NCBI GenBank assembly: GCA_012518115.1
Contig: JAAYTD010000011.1
Coordinates: forward strand, 1 to 47,335
DNA: 47,335 nucleotides
From: Ignavibacteria bacterium
GTDB lineage: Bacteria; Bacteroidota; Ignavibacteria; Kapaibacteriales; UBA2268
Direction of reading: 5' to 3'
The notes below the pieces were generated by a model. That model made no database searches, was not told the DNA's origin, and saw only the letters and a program-made list of their open reading frames with translations. The stretch's first letter is position 1, and each line of letters opens with the position of its first letter. A program made the translations under genes and the position numbers. This document shows, piece by piece, positions 35,643 to 45,087 of the stretch.

Positions 35643-35708
35643 ATTCAGACAAATTTAAAAATAGAGAAGTATCTAATTTTTTTAGATACTTCTTTTTTTT
35701 TGTCTGAA
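35643..35708 (+). terminator. Nested hairpin terminator after cydAB
   Basis: Inner stem AGAAGTATCTA (35665-35675) with TAGATACTTCT (35683-35693), then a T run. An outer stem TTCAGACAAA with TTTGTCTGAA (ending 35708) encloses it. Confidence 0.85.
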
Positions 35709-35725
35709 CTATGATTTAAGTGATT

Positions 35726-35912
35726 ATACCATTTTGAATTTGATATTTTCCTTTGCGTTCTTTGTGTAACTTTTTGTGTTCTTTGCGGTTAAAAAATCAT
35801 TTTCTGTCTTCCGTCTCCAAACCGACTATCCCGTCTCAGGCTAGCGCCTGCCACCCCTTCGTGCCAAAGGGGAATTATAATAGGGCGACTGACATATAAT
35901 TCAAAATGGTAT
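35726..35912. repeat. MITE-like element with perfect 14-bp terminal inverted repeats (copy R4)
   Basis: ATACCATTTTGAAT (35726-35739) and ATTCAAAATGGTAT (35899-35912) are perfect inverted repeats. Inside is a run of two related words, TTTGCGTTCTTTGTG and TTTGTGTTCTTTGCGG (about 35752-35790), not found in the other copies. Then module B follows (CTATCCCGTC, AGGC-TAGC-GCCT, CCCCTTCG...AAAGGGG). Module A is missing. No gene. Confidence 0.8.
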
Positions 35913-35917
35913 TACAT

Positions 35918-38305
35918 CTACTTTATAAGACTATATTTTATTCCGAACTTAATATTAAACTGTTGCATAAATAAATTTGCATCGTCTAATTGAGAAAATG
36001 GAAGATAGTAATAGTTTATATCGGTAAAAACGCTAAATCCACGTCCTATATTACAAATAAATCCCGGTCCTACGTATATTCCTAAGTTAAAGCTTGATAT
36101 TGAATTTAGTTCTTCAGCTACTCTTTTATTATTTTTGCCATTATCATAAGCATATCCGGGCGGGAAGAAAATAGATTGTTCACAATTAGCATTTTTATTT
36201 AGTGCAAATCCTAATGAAAATCCACCTGATAAGTACATGTATTCAGAAATTCTGTAGTCAACACCTAAATCTAAATTTAAGTTCATATGCTTTAAGGCTA
36301 TTGATTTGCTTTCAAAATACGGGAGATAGTTGCCTGTAATAGAATCTTGTACAAATTGTTTAACTGTATCGACGCTATTAAAGTCTGCTTTATTTGTTTG
36401 CATTATTAATTTTACAGAAGCTCCTATTTTTTTATATATGTTACTATAAGCGGAAATTCCTACAATACCGCTGTGTCCCATAAGTCCGTGAAAATTTGTT
36501 GTACTTTCAAAATTATCACTTTTGTTAAAATCAGCGGAGTAGAAGTTATAACCGTAATTATAAAATAATCCTAACTGTATTGAACTAGTAGAAATACAAT
36601 CAACATCTTTGCCACTATTTAATACATATACATATTCTAAAGCGGTATTATCAAATACATAACAAATAGTATAATATGCTTCATTTTTTGCTACGTCGGT
36701 AGCTTTCAATATTAACTTCCCTTCTTCATTTTGATTTTTTGCTCTAAAATCTACAAAGACCGAAGGTGCTGATTTTACAAAGTTAGGGACTTGACATATT
36801 ATATTTTTTTGTTCTACTATAGTAATTTCCGACATTCCCATATCATCTGTTCTATCATCACTTAACAGTAGCGAATTTCTTGTTTTATATAATTCAGCCA
36901 TCGGTGGAAGTGTATCTAATGCGGGAATATATTCGACAAACGATTGTCCACCTATGTTTCCGTAAGCGTCAAATCCATCTTCGCCTTCACCGAAACCGAA
37001 ACCGTAGGAATAAAGTCCAAACGGTGTGGAACATTCTACCGTATGAGAACCGTAAGGTAAGCGAATACTTGCGGTAGAAAAACGACTAACTCCAAGTTTT
37101 TCAAACACATCTTTGTTTACAGGTTTGCCATTAACTCTGAAAGAATTGATAGCAGAAGTAGGAACAAAAACATTAATTAAGTGATGCCAATTTCCATTTA
37201 CAGGAGTTGCAAATCTATATTTTTTTAGAAATTGTTGTGTCGGACTTACTAAAAGCATCATAGGATCGCCTACATTATCAATAGATGAACCGGGGGAATA
37301 TTGTGCTACTAATACAGGTTTGTTAGCTGTAATCTGAATATGTTCTGTTGCCTCATTCTGTAAAAATTGACCTTTCATTAATACTGCTATTAGAGAGGTA
37401 TCACAAAAAACACTAGTACTATCTTGACTAGCTAGAACCCTATAAGTATATTGAGATTTCATTTTTAATTTACCAAGATAAAAATGTTTTCCCCAACTGT
37501 TTATAGGTGGCATTTGTTCAACAAGATGATTGCAAGCGCTTATTTTTATTGATGGAACATTTGCACATTGATGTCCACCGAAGACAGCAATTTTTTTATT
37601 AGCTCTAACTATTGAGCCTGTTAAATCGCTATGTTGTTTATCTCTGTATCTAAAGCGTCCGGCACACTGATAAACATCACCTTTATTCATAGTAATAACA
37701 AATGGTTTATGGGCGGGCTTCATATCTGTAGTTATAGTAGATGGAGTGATTTCTACTATAGTGTTATCTTCTGTTGCAACTATTGCGAATATGGAAAGTA
37801 GTTTTTCATCAAAAGTTAGATAACTCATAATCATATACTCTGTACCAAGTACTTCAACAGGATAGCCTAAAAAAGTATCTGTTGTTTGCGAGCGTCTATT
37901 AAGACCATAAACAGTAATAGGCATGGTAGAAGTTATATGAATAGCTTGTTCCGGTTCTATTTCACCAAGTGTTAATGTTTGAGCTAACCTATCAATTTTT
38001 ACTGCATTAATTTCACCACCTTTTAAATCTATGACTTCTTTATATCCAATTTTTGGAAATTCTATAGTAACTTGTGCATCATAATCACCTGTTATAAAAA
38101 GTTGTAAATCAAGACCTCGTTTACGAAAAACTTCTTCAAAATAATTTATCATAAAACATAACCAGAATTCTCGTCCTTCGCCAGTTTGTTCTACTTTATG
38201 GAAGTTTTTTGCTCTTTCATTATGTATTTCTTCTTGAGTATATAAAAGTGAACTTGTGTAGAAGAATAAAATCAATATAATTATAACTTTATTAATTTGT
38301 TTCAT
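35918..38305 (-). CDS. IgGFc-binding-domain protein fused to an outer-membrane barrel
   Basis: Start set at ATG 38305 (MKQINKVIIILILFFYTSSLLYTQ, a signal peptide). A TTG 30 bases upstream lies inside the preceding gene and is rejected. The expected product is 795 residues. About residues 30-440 resemble the IgGFc-binding N-terminal domain: GREFWLCFM, ITSTMPITVYGLN, GTEYMIMSY, ATEDNTIVEITPS, GSIVRANKKIAVFGGHQCANVP, GSHTVECSTPFGLYSYGFG. After a linker, the last ~230 residues have barrel-like strands ending FNIKFGIKYSLIK. Likely a surface-anchored adhesin-like protein. The name does not show that it binds antibody. Last gene of the topA-led cluster. Confidence 0.78.
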   Translation of the reverse strand: MKQINKVIIILILFFYTSSLLYTQEEIHNERAKNFHKVEQTGEGREFWLCFMINYFEEVFRKRGLDLQLFITGDYDAQVTIEFPKIGYKEVIDLKGGEINAVKIDRLAQTLTLGEIEPEQAIHITSTMPITVYGLNRRSQTTDTFLGYPVEVLGTEYMIMSYLTFDEKLLSIFAIVATEDNTIVEITPSTITTDMKPAHKPFVITMNKGDVYQCAGRFRYRDKQHSDLTGSIVRANKKIAVFGGHQCANVPSIKISACNHLVEQMPPINSWGKHFYLGKLKMKSQYTYRVLASQDSTSVFCDTSLIAVLMKGQFLQNEATEHIQITANKPVLVAQYSPGSSIDNVGDPMMLLVSPTQQFLKKYRFATPVNGNWHHLINVFVPTSAINSFRVNGKPVNKDVFEKLGVSRFSTASIRLPYGSHTVECSTPFGLYSYGFGFGEGEDGFDAYGNIGGQSFVEYIPALDTLPPMAELYKTRNSLLLSDDRTDDMGMSEITIVEQKNIICQVPNFVKSAPSVFVDFRAKNQNEEGKLILKATDVAKNEAYYTICYVFDNTALEYVYVLNSGKDVDCISTSSIQLGLFYNYGYNFYSADFNKSDNFESTTNFHGLMGHSGIVGISAYSNIYKKIGASVKLIMQTNKADFNSVDTVKQFVQDSITGNYLPYFESKSIALKHMNLNLDLGVDYRISEYMYLSGGFSLGFALNKNANCEQSIFFPPGYAYDNGKNNKRVAEELNSISSFNLGIYVGPGFICNIGRGFSVFTDINYYYLPFSQLDDANLFMQQFNIKFGIKYSLIK

Positions 38306-38322
38306 AATCTTTACTGTGTTTT

Positions 38323-39156
38323 TTATTTTAAGCAAGAAATATTAAGTGTATGATTTTTAGTTTTCGTTTGAAACAGTAATTTATAAGTTCCTATTGAAGC
38401 TAGAGGTTTTATAGGACGTAGTACAATTTTATACAAGCCTTTATTTAAAATATATTGTTCGTTAAAATCAATAATTTCACGTTCAGCATTTATAAGAATA
38501 TAATGAAATACATTGTCGTTTTTAGGAATTTCTTGAATAGTTTCGCCAATGTAATTGTAAATTGTCAGTTTCAAAGTTGTTTCTTCTTCAATACTAAAAA
38601 AGATAACCGTTTCATAAGAAAAAGGATTTGGAAAAGCATGCGAAAATTGTTCTTCGTATGTCTGGTTTGTCACAATGTTATTTATCGAGATTGTACCTGA
38701 AACTGCATTTATAGCAACTTCTTCTTCGTCAATAGCTAGCTTAGTCGGTGTAATATGAATGAAAAAATAATTTTTATAATAAAAATCTATTTGAGGAAAA
38801 ATGTCTAGGACAACTTCAAATAGTTTTCCTTCAAAATTAGATTTTACTTTTTGCGAGAAAACTTTTAACGTATATGTACCGCCTTGTTGTTCTTCTAAAG
38901 TAAAGTTCGGTTTTGTTTCTTCAAAAGCAAAATCATTTCCACCTAATACTTCTGCAACTTTAACAACAGCACCTTTTAATTCAAATGAATACTCTATGTT
39001 ATGGCTAGCAAAATCATTGTTAGTGTTTCCAAAAACAGGAATTTTTATAGTTCCTATATTTGTTTCATTGTTATTTATTTTAACTGTTAAGTCTTGTGCA
39101 CTAAGTATATTTATATTAATAATATAAATAGCTAGTAAAATTATTATTTTTTTCAT
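38323..39156 (-). CDS. Secreted protein with cohesin-like fold and degenerate T9SS-like module
   Basis: 277 residues with a signal peptide (cleavage near ILSAQ). The first half (KINNNETNIGTIKIPVFGNTN...GKLFEVVLDI) is beta-rich and resembles cohesin-like/carbohydrate-associated domains. Then HAFPNPFSYETVIFFSIEEETTLKLTIYNYIGETI matches the start of a T9SS/FlgD-like sorting domain. However, the end (YKLLFQTKTKNHTLNISCLK) departs from the usual one. It lies 17 bases before the IgGFc-binding protein and 41 bases after topA, so the two exported proteins probably act together. Function unknown. Confidence 0.6.
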   Translation of the reverse strand: MKKIIILLAIYIININILSAQDLTVKINNNETNIGTIKIPVFGNTNNDFASHNIEYSFELKGAVVKVAEVLGGNDFAFEETKPNFTLEEQQGGTYTLKVFSQKVKSNFEGKLFEVVLDIFPQIDFYYKNYFFIHITPTKLAIDEEEVAINAVSGTISINNIVTNQTYEEQFSHAFPNPFSYETVIFFSIEEETTLKLTIYNYIGETIQEIPKNDNVFHYILINAEREIIDFNEQYILNKGLYKIVLRPIKPLASIGTYKLLFQTKTKNHTLNISCLK

Positions 39157-39197
39157 ATTAATCTAAATGATTTTTTCAAAAAAGATTTCTATATATT

Positions 39198-41555
39198 TTA
39201 ATCTAATAATTTAATTTTTTCTTTACAATTTGGGCAAGTGGCATATTTTTCATATTCTTTTTCTGCTACTTTTTTATAACGTATTTCCATATAATCATTA
39301 TGACACTTTGGACATTCTTTTTTGATAGGTTCATAATTTACTAAGTAATTACATTCTGGATAACTTGAACATCCCCAAAATCGTTTTTTAGTTTTTGCAG
39401 AAAATCTTTCAACGAGTTCGCCTTCGCCACATTTTGGGCATTTTATTCCTGATAGAATTTGAATTATTCCCTTACATTTTGGATATTCACTACAGCCGTA
39501 AAATTTTCCGAACTTTCCATCGCGAATATACATCGGACTACCACATTTCGGACATTTAACATTTTCTGCTATAACAAGTTCTTTCGGTTCTGCGTTACTA
39601 TCTTTTATGCTAGCAGATATTGACTTTGTATTTTTACATTTCGGATAATTTGAGCATCCTAAAAAACGTCCTTGTCTACTGACTTTGATAACCATTTCAC
39701 TTCCGCAAAGTTCACATTTTATTCCTTTATCTTCTTTTTTCCTTTGTTCTTCAGCTTTAGTTAATGAAGTTATAAAGGGGTCATAAAATGTTTTTAGCAG
39801 TGTAGAATATGTAATATCGCCTTCCGCTACTTTATCTAATTTGCTTTCCATTTTAGCGGTAAAATCCACGTTAAATAAGTCGGGAAAAGAGTGGACAAGA
39901 ACCTTATAGACATCAATACCAATTTCTGTAGGAATAAAGGCCTTGTTATGACTCATTACATATTCGCGATCTAATAGTGTCGAAACAATTTGTGCATAAG
40001 TACTTGGTCGTCCTATGCCGAGTTCATCTAATTCTTTAACTAAGCTAGCTTCGTTATATCTTGCTGGTGGTTTTGTTTGTGTGTGAGTAATGTCAGCATT
40101 GGAAATAAATGTTGCTTGATTTGCTACTAATCCAACAGGTAGGCGAGTGTTATCATTTTTTTCTTCAAAATTATTGTAATTATAAGCTGCAAGGAAGCCG
40201 TCAAAAACAATAACTTGTCCGTTAGCTCTAAATATAAAATTTTTATCACTACTTATTACATTTACTGTTGTTTGGTCGATTTCCGCTTGTGCCATTTGAG
40301 AAGCTAAGAAACGATTGTATATAAGCTCATATAAAGCAATTAATGCACTATCATCTTTACTTTTAGATAGATTTTTTCTTAAAAAATCAGGAGTATATTT
40401 CATAGTTGTCGGACGAATAGCTTCATGAGCATCTTGTATATTTGTTGATTTTGACGAATATACAGGTGGAGTTTTAGGCAAATATTTTTCGCCATAATGT
40501 TCTTTTATATGTTCGCGGCAACTTTGAACAGCTTCATTACTTACTCGAACAGAATCCGTTCTCATATAAGTTATTAATCCAACTGCACCTTCACTTCCTA
40601 AATTTATACCTTCATAAAGAATTTGTGCCAGCATCATAGTTTTTTTGTTAGAAAAACCTAACTTTCTTGCAGCATCTTGTTGTAATAAACTTGTTGTAAA
40701 AGGAGAAGATGGCTTACGTTTTACTCGTTTTGTAGATACATCTAAAATTGAATAATCTTGCAAAGTTATTCTTTCTAAAAGTTCATTAGCTTGTTCTTCA
40801 GATTTTATGTAGTTTTGTTGTTGTAATTTTTCTTGAATTTTTATGCTTTCTTCTTCAGTTTTTCCAGCTTGACTACCTTCAGGATTTTTTATAGTATTAC
40901 CATCAAAAGAAACAAGTTTAGCATTAAAAGTAGCGTGTTTTTCTGTTGTGAAAGTAGCTCCTATTTGCCAATAAGATATGGGAACGAAATCTAAAACTTC
41001 TTTTTCTCGCTCACAAATTAAACGTAAAGCAACAGATTGAACACGACCTGCTGAAAGTGTTTGTGTCGTTTTTGTTAACAAAGTGTGCGATAGAAATGGT
41101 GAAACACGATATCCGATAATTCTATCCATAACGCGACGCGCTTGTTGAGACATAAAAACATCATAATTTATATCTCGTGCTTCTTCTATATTTTTTTGTA
41201 TATTTGATTTAGTTATTTCATTAAAAACAACACGCTTAATATCTTTATTCGTTGTTTTTATTTCTTCTGCAAGATGCCAAGCAATAGCTTCGCCTTCGCG
41301 ATCAGGGTCGGTAGCTATAAGTACATTATCTGCTTTTGCTGCTGCTTCTTTTATTTTTTTTATTACAGGTGCTTTACCACGAATTGTTACATATTTAGGT
41401 TTGAAATCGTTTTCGATATCTATTCCAATATTAAATTTTACTAAGTCTTTAATATGTCCTGCAGAAGCTTCTACTACAAAGTTTTTTCCTAAATATTTTC
41501 CGATTGTTTTAGCCTTAGCAGGCGACTCAACAACTACAAGTGTCTTTTTTGCCAT
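39198..41555 (-). CDS. topA: DNA topoisomerase I
   Basis: 785 residues. TOPRIM domain at the start (LVVVESPAKAKTIGKYLG, DPDREGEAIAWH), catalytic Tyr330 in GLITYMRTDS, and four C-terminal zinc-ribbon units (first CELCGSEM near 612, last CPKCHNDYM near 750). It relaxes negative supercoils. The number of zinc units is normal for the family. Promoter-like TATTTTTG on the minus strand stands at 41697-41704 with no clear -33. It heads a minus-strand cluster with two exported proteins. Confidence 0.98.
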   Translation of the reverse strand: MAKKTLVVVESPAKAKTIGKYLGKNFVVEASAGHIKDLVKFNIGIDIENDFKPKYVTIRGKAPVIKKIKEAAAKADNVLIATDPDREGEAIAWHLAEEIKTTNKDIKRVVFNEITKSNIQKNIEEARDINYDVFMSQQARRVMDRIIGYRVSPFLSHTLLTKTTQTLSAGRVQSVALRLICEREKEVLDFVPISYWQIGATFTTEKHATFNAKLVSFDGNTIKNPEGSQAGKTEEESIKIQEKLQQQNYIKSEEQANELLERITLQDYSILDVSTKRVKRKPSSPFTTSLLQQDAARKLGFSNKKTMMLAQILYEGINLGSEGAVGLITYMRTDSVRVSNEAVQSCREHIKEHYGEKYLPKTPPVYSSKSTNIQDAHEAIRPTTMKYTPDFLRKNLSKSKDDSALIALYELIYNRFLASQMAQAEIDQTTVNVISSDKNFIFRANGQVIVFDGFLAAYNYNNFEEKNDNTRLPVGLVANQATFISNADITHTQTKPPARYNEASLVKELDELGIGRPSTYAQIVSTLLDREYVMSHNKAFIPTEIGIDVYKVLVHSFPDLFNVDFTAKMESKLDKVAEGDITYSTLLKTFYDPFITSLTKAEEQRKKEDKGIKCELCGSEMVIKVSRQGRFLGCSNYPKCKNTKSISASIKDSNAEPKELVIAENVKCPKCGSPMYIRDGKFGKFYGCSEYPKCKGIIQILSGIKCPKCGEGELVERFSAKTKKRFWGCSSYPECNYLVNYEPIKKECPKCHNDYMEIRYKKVAEKEYEKYATCPNCKEKIKLLD

Positions 41556-42012
41556 ACTTTTTTATATTTTATTCCGTCTATTGATTAATTAAAAAATGAT
41601 AATTTTGAGTAAAATAGTTCTTTTTCTTAAATTTTTATTACAAGATCATTTCCTACATATCCTACAAATTTACAATTTTTTATTTTATTTTAACTACAAA
41701 AATAATATTATTTTTTGTGAATATGAAAAAATAAATAATATAATGTATATATAAATCTTGTTGACTAAACAATAAATATATCAAAAAAAATAATATTAAT
41801 ATCAAACAAAAAAGAAATATTAATTCTAAAGAAATATTTTTTTCTGTATATTTGTAATCTAATTATATTGTATTCTACCAAATTGAATAAATTCTTCTTC
41901 GGAGAATTTTAAAATTCCCCCTTTGGTACGAAGGGGGCGGCAGGCGAAGCCTGACGGGGTAGTTATTAAAAAAACATATATAATTTAGTAATAAATTAAC
42001 AAATTTTCAAAT
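41556..42012. other. AT-rich intergenic gap between divergent topA and the LptF/G-type gene
   Basis: No gene is visible. It holds a topA -7-like element (41697-41704, minus), TATATTTG at 41847-41854 on the plus strand, which may serve the permease gene, and MITE-like copy R5. If the plus-strand element is real, the transcript would begin upstream of R5 and carry its hairpins in the leader. Confidence 0.4.
41873..41993. repeat. MITE-like element, module B inverted (copy R5)
   Basis: Left end TTCTACCAAATTGAAT (41873-41888), weak right end ATAATTTAGTAATA (41980-41993). Between them module B is in the opposite orientation to the other copies: CCCCCTT-TGGTACG-AAGGGGG, then GGCAGGCGAAGCCTGACGGG. 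No module A. Confidence 0.7.
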
Positions 42013-43122
42013 ATGTCAAAATTAGATAGATATATTCTTAAGCAAATTGTTTTAACTTTAATATTTTCCATTGTTGCACTTTGCATTATTTTTATTCTTG
42101 TTAATTTAATGGAGACTATGGATAAATTTATTGATGGCAAAGTTCCATTAGATATTATTGTTAAGTATTATCTTGTTTATTTGCCAGAAATATTAAAAAT
42201 TTTAACTCCTGTTTCTATTTTAATTGCTTGTTTGCTTACAATTGGTAGGCTTTCTAACAATAATGAGATAACAGCAATGAAAAGTGGTGGAATGAGTTTG
42301 TATAAAATTATTTTTCCTGTTTCTATTTTTGGATTAATTTTAAGTTGCGGACAGTATTATTTTAATGGCTGGATAGTGCCTAGTTCCAATGAAGAGAAAG
42401 CAAGTATTACACAAGAGTATTTACATAAGTATTCAGACGATGGCTATATTGTAAATCTTGCATTTCGTGCCTCACCTTCTCGAAATGTTTTGATGCAGTA
42501 TTATGACGCAAATAATAAAACTGCTCAGAGAATAGCTATTGAAGATTACGAATATGTTTCACATGATAACGAAGAAGTAAAAACTATTCCTAAACTTTGT
42601 TCAAGATTGGAAGCACGGCAATTAATATGGAACGATACAATAGAATCTTGGCAAGCTGAATCAGGTTTTATAAAAAAAATAGACGGGCTGGATAAAGTAT
42701 CTGTTGAGAGATTTTCGTCCTTACCTGTAGAGATCAACATATCGCCGCGACAACTAGCGCGAATGAATAAGAAGTCCGACCAATTAACTTTTGATGAAAT
42801 GAAAGATTATATCCAATTACTTAAAGCGGGCGGTAAAGATATAAGAAAATTAGAAATTGATTACAGAAGTGAACAAGCTCTTCCGCTGGCTAATTTTATT
42901 GTGATACTGTTCGCAGTTTCATTTGCATCTGTGAAAAAAAGGGGAGGATTAGCTGTACAAATAGCTGCAGCAATGATTATAGCATTTTCTTATCTGCTTT
43001 GTTTTCAACTTGCTAAGCCAATAGGGTTAGCAGTAGATGTTTCAGCAGTTTTAGTTGGTTGGAGTGCTAATATCTTATTTTTCATTGCTGGTGTTTTTAC
43101 ACTTATGAAAACAAAAACTTAA
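42013..43122 (+). CDS. LptF/LptG-family permease (YjgP/YjgQ)
   Basis: 369 residues. Opens MSKLDRYILKQIVLTLIFSIVAL with a first membrane helix, two more helices around 50-115 (TPVSILIACLLTIGRLSNNNEITAMKSGGMSL is the family signature), a periplasmic beta-jellyroll-like domain (about 135-270), and three C-terminal helices. LptF and LptG move lipopolysaccharide out of the inner membrane with the LptB ATPase. Bacteroidota often have several such genes apart from lptB, so F versus G is not decided here. The gene stands alone, with repeat copies on both sides. Confidence 0.88.
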   Translation: MSKLDRYILKQIVLTLIFSIVALCIIFILVNLMETMDKFIDGKVPLDIIVKYYLVYLPEILKILTPVSILIACLLTIGRLSNNNEITAMKSGGMSLYKIIFPVSIFGLILSCGQYYFNGWIVPSSNEEKASITQEYLHKYSDDGYIVNLAFRASPSRNVLMQYYDANNKTAQRIAIEDYEYVSHDNEEVKTIPKLCSRLEARQLIWNDTIESWQAESGFIKKIDGLDKVSVERFSSLPVEINISPRQLARMNKKSDQLTFDEMKDYIQLLKAGGKDIRKLEIDYRSEQALPLANFIVILFAVSFASVKKRGGLAVQIAAAMIIAFSYLLCFQLAKPIGLAVDVSAVLVGWSANILFFIAGVFTLMKTKT

Positions 43123-43226
43123 TCTTTTTAATATATAGACTTAACTATAAAATAGATTTTAATTTAGAAATTGTTAATATTTTTTACAATATTATTGGAA
43201 CTATTACGTTTAAAATATATTGTAAT

Positions 43227-43370
43227 CTATATCAAATTGAATAAATTCTTTTCTTGCAGAGGAGTACCCGCGTCAGCCGGGGGAGGTGTGGGACTACCCC
43301 GTCAGGCTTCGCTTGCCACCCCTTCTGGGAAGGGGAATTTTTGAAATAATATATATTCAATTTGGTATTA
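43227..43370. repeat. MITE-like mosaic element upstream of pepD (copy R6)
   Basis: Left end CTATATCAAATTGAAT (43227-43242), right end ATTCAATTTGGTATTA (43355-43370). Module A (GAGGAGTACC, GGGGGAGGTGTGG) is followed by module B (CTACCCCGTCAGGC, CCCCTTC-TGG-GAAGGGG). It resembles copy R2 closely but lacks the TTTCGGT...CGAAAC segment. It lies 60 bases before the pepD ATG. The rest of the gap 43123-43429 holds no gene. Confidence 0.75.
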
Positions 43371-43429
43371 TTATCGAAGCTTATAAACTTTTTAAATTAT
43401 TTTTTAACATTTTAATAAAAGAGGGAAAT

Positions 43430-44893
43430 ATGTCAAATCCACTTTCAAATTTAGAACCAAAATCTGTTTTTCATTATTTCGGAGAATTTTCTAAATATCC
43501 ACGTCCTTCCAAAAAAGAAGAAAAAGCTGTTGCTTATATTGAATCTTGGGCGAAAGAACACAATTTAGAATTAGAAAAAGATAAGAGAGGTAATATTATC
43601 ATTCGCAAGCCTGCAACAGCAGGAATGGAAAATAAACAATCAGTCTGCATTCAAGGACATCTTGATATGGTTTGTGTTGCAGAAGAAAACTACGACTTTG
43701 ATTTTGATAATAAAGGTATCGAAGTTTATGTTGACGGAGATTGGGTAAAAGCTAAAAAGACTACTTTAGGTGCTGACAATGGAATAGCTATTGCTATAGG
43801 AATGGCACTCTTAGCTTCTAAGGATATTCCGCATCCTGCATTAGAACTACTTTGTACATTAGATGAAGAAACAGGATTAACAGGTGCTTTAGAATTAGGA
43901 ACAGATTTAATAAAATCAAAGCTGTTAATAAATATAGATTCTGAAAAAGAAGGCGTTTTCACAATAGGTTGTGCAGGTGGAATAAATACGATAGCGCATT
44001 ATAATTATGAAGCAGACAAGGAAATACCAGCAAATCATCAAGCTTATAAAGTTAATGTAGGTGGATTAAGAGGCGGACACTCAGGAATTGAAATAAATGA
44101 CGGCAGAGCTAATGCTTCTAAACTTTTAATTCGCATTATATGGAACTCTGTAGATAAATTTGACTTGCGTTTGTCAACTTTTGATGGTGGAACAAAGCAC
44201 AATGCAATTCCAAGTTCAGCTGTTGCTACAGTTATAGTACCAAATGATAAATCAAGCGCTTTTGAAACTTATATTAAAGAGCTTGAAGCTATTATGCAAA
44301 AAGAATTTGCAACAAAAGAACCGGGACTAAAAGTTGAGGCAAGCAAAACAGAAATGCCTAAACGAGTAATGACAAAAGATTTTCAATATAAATTAATTGC
44401 GTCGTTCTATGTATTTCCTCATGGTGTTTTACGTATGAGTCCGGATATTCCAGATCTTGTTCAAAGTTCTTCAAACTTTGCTATTGTTGAAACTCGCGAA
44501 AACGAAGTTTATGTGCTGACAAGCCAACGTAGCTCGGTAGGTACGGAAAAAATCAACATTGTTAATAAGGTTAAAGCTGCTTTTGAATTAGGTGGAGCAA
44601 AAGTTGAAACTACTGATGGTTATCCTGCGTGGGAGCCAAATGTAAATTCTAAATTGCTTGATTTATCAGTAAAAGTTTATACTGATAAATTTGGAACAAA
44701 ACCTGCAATTGAAGCAATTCATGCTGGATTAGAATGCGGTTTAATTGGCGATAAATATGAAGGTATGGATATGATTTCTATTGGTCCAAATTTACATGAT
44801 GTACATTCACCAGCAGAAAGATTACAAATTTCCTCAACTAAACGTATATGGGATTTCTTGTTAGAATTATTGAAAAATATCCCGAATAAATAA
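43430..44893 (+). CDS. pepD: Aminoacyl-histidine dipeptidase (M20 family, PepD)
   Basis: Start chosen at ATG 43430 after GAGGGAAAT; the frame is open 48 codons further up, but that part runs through the MITE-like element and is not protein-like. Expected 487 residues, normal for PepD. M20 metal and catalytic residues are visible: H77 and D79 in GHLDMVC, D116 in GADNG, E146/E147 in LDEETG, D170 in NIDSEKEG, and H431 in AIHAGLECG. It hydrolyses dipeptides, including aminoacyl-histidines, in the cytoplasm using zinc. It is a single-gene unit with its own terminator. Confidence 0.96.
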   Translation: MSNPLSNLEPKSVFHYFGEFSKYPRPSKKEEKAVAYIESWAKEHNLELEKDKRGNIIIRKPATAGMENKQSVCIQGHLDMVCVAEENYDFDFDNKGIEVYVDGDWVKAKKTTLGADNGIAIAIGMALLASKDIPHPALELLCTLDEETGLTGALELGTDLIKSKLLINIDSEKEGVFTIGCAGGINTIAHYNYEADKEIPANHQAYKVNVGGLRGGHSGIEINDGRANASKLLIRIIWNSVDKFDLRLSTFDGGTKHNAIPSSAVATVIVPNDKSSAFETYIKELEAIMQKEFATKEPGLKVEASKTEMPKRVMTKDFQYKLIASFYVFPHGVLRMSPDIPDLVQSSSNFAIVETRENEVYVLTSQRSSVGTEKINIVNKVKAAFELGGAKVETTDGYPAWEPNVNSKLLDLSVKVYTDKFGTKPAIEAIHAGLECGLIGDKYEGMDMISIGPNLHDVHSPAERLQISSTKRIWDFLLELLKNIPNK

Positions 44894-44942
44894 TTAATTA
44901 AATTCTCTTCACTTGCAAAAAATATGTTTAGATGAGGATAAG

Positions 44943-44976
44943 GGAGATATGAATTTTCATATCTCCTTTTTTTTTA
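44943..44976 (+). terminator. Terminator after pepD
   Basis: GGAGATATGAA (44943-44953) pairs with TTCATATCTCC (44956-44966), followed by ten T. The actual loop must be a little wider than the two unpaired bases. Confidence 0.85.
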
Positions 44977-45016
44977 TAACGTTAAGCATTATTTTTATTA
45001 TATCATAGCTATTTTT

Positions 45017-45053
45017 AAAAACTGCTTACTGAAAAAATCAATAAGCAGTTTTT
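45017..45053 (-). terminator. Terminator after the leucine-rich-repeat gene
   Basis: Perfect 12-bp stem AAAAACTGCTTA (45017-45028) with TAAGCAGTTTTT (45042-45053). Read on the minus strand it equals the terminator at 1024-1060 except for one loop base. Confidence 0.85.
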
Positions 45054-45087
45054 TACGAAGTGAAAATTAAGTAAAATTATTTCATTG

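Noticed and set aside
38306-38335. TTG start for the IgGFc-binding protein
   Set aside because: It overlaps the preceding gene and would put ten residues before a clean signal peptide.
43286-43429. N-terminal extension of pepD
   Set aside because: It translates the MITE-like element. The canonical PepD start with a good ribosome site is at 43430.
1000-45087. tRNA, rRNA or riboswitch in the intergenic gaps
   Set aside because: I looked for cloverleaf arms and conserved cores by eye and saw only terminators, promoters and the MITE-like palindromes; small RNAs cannot be excluded.
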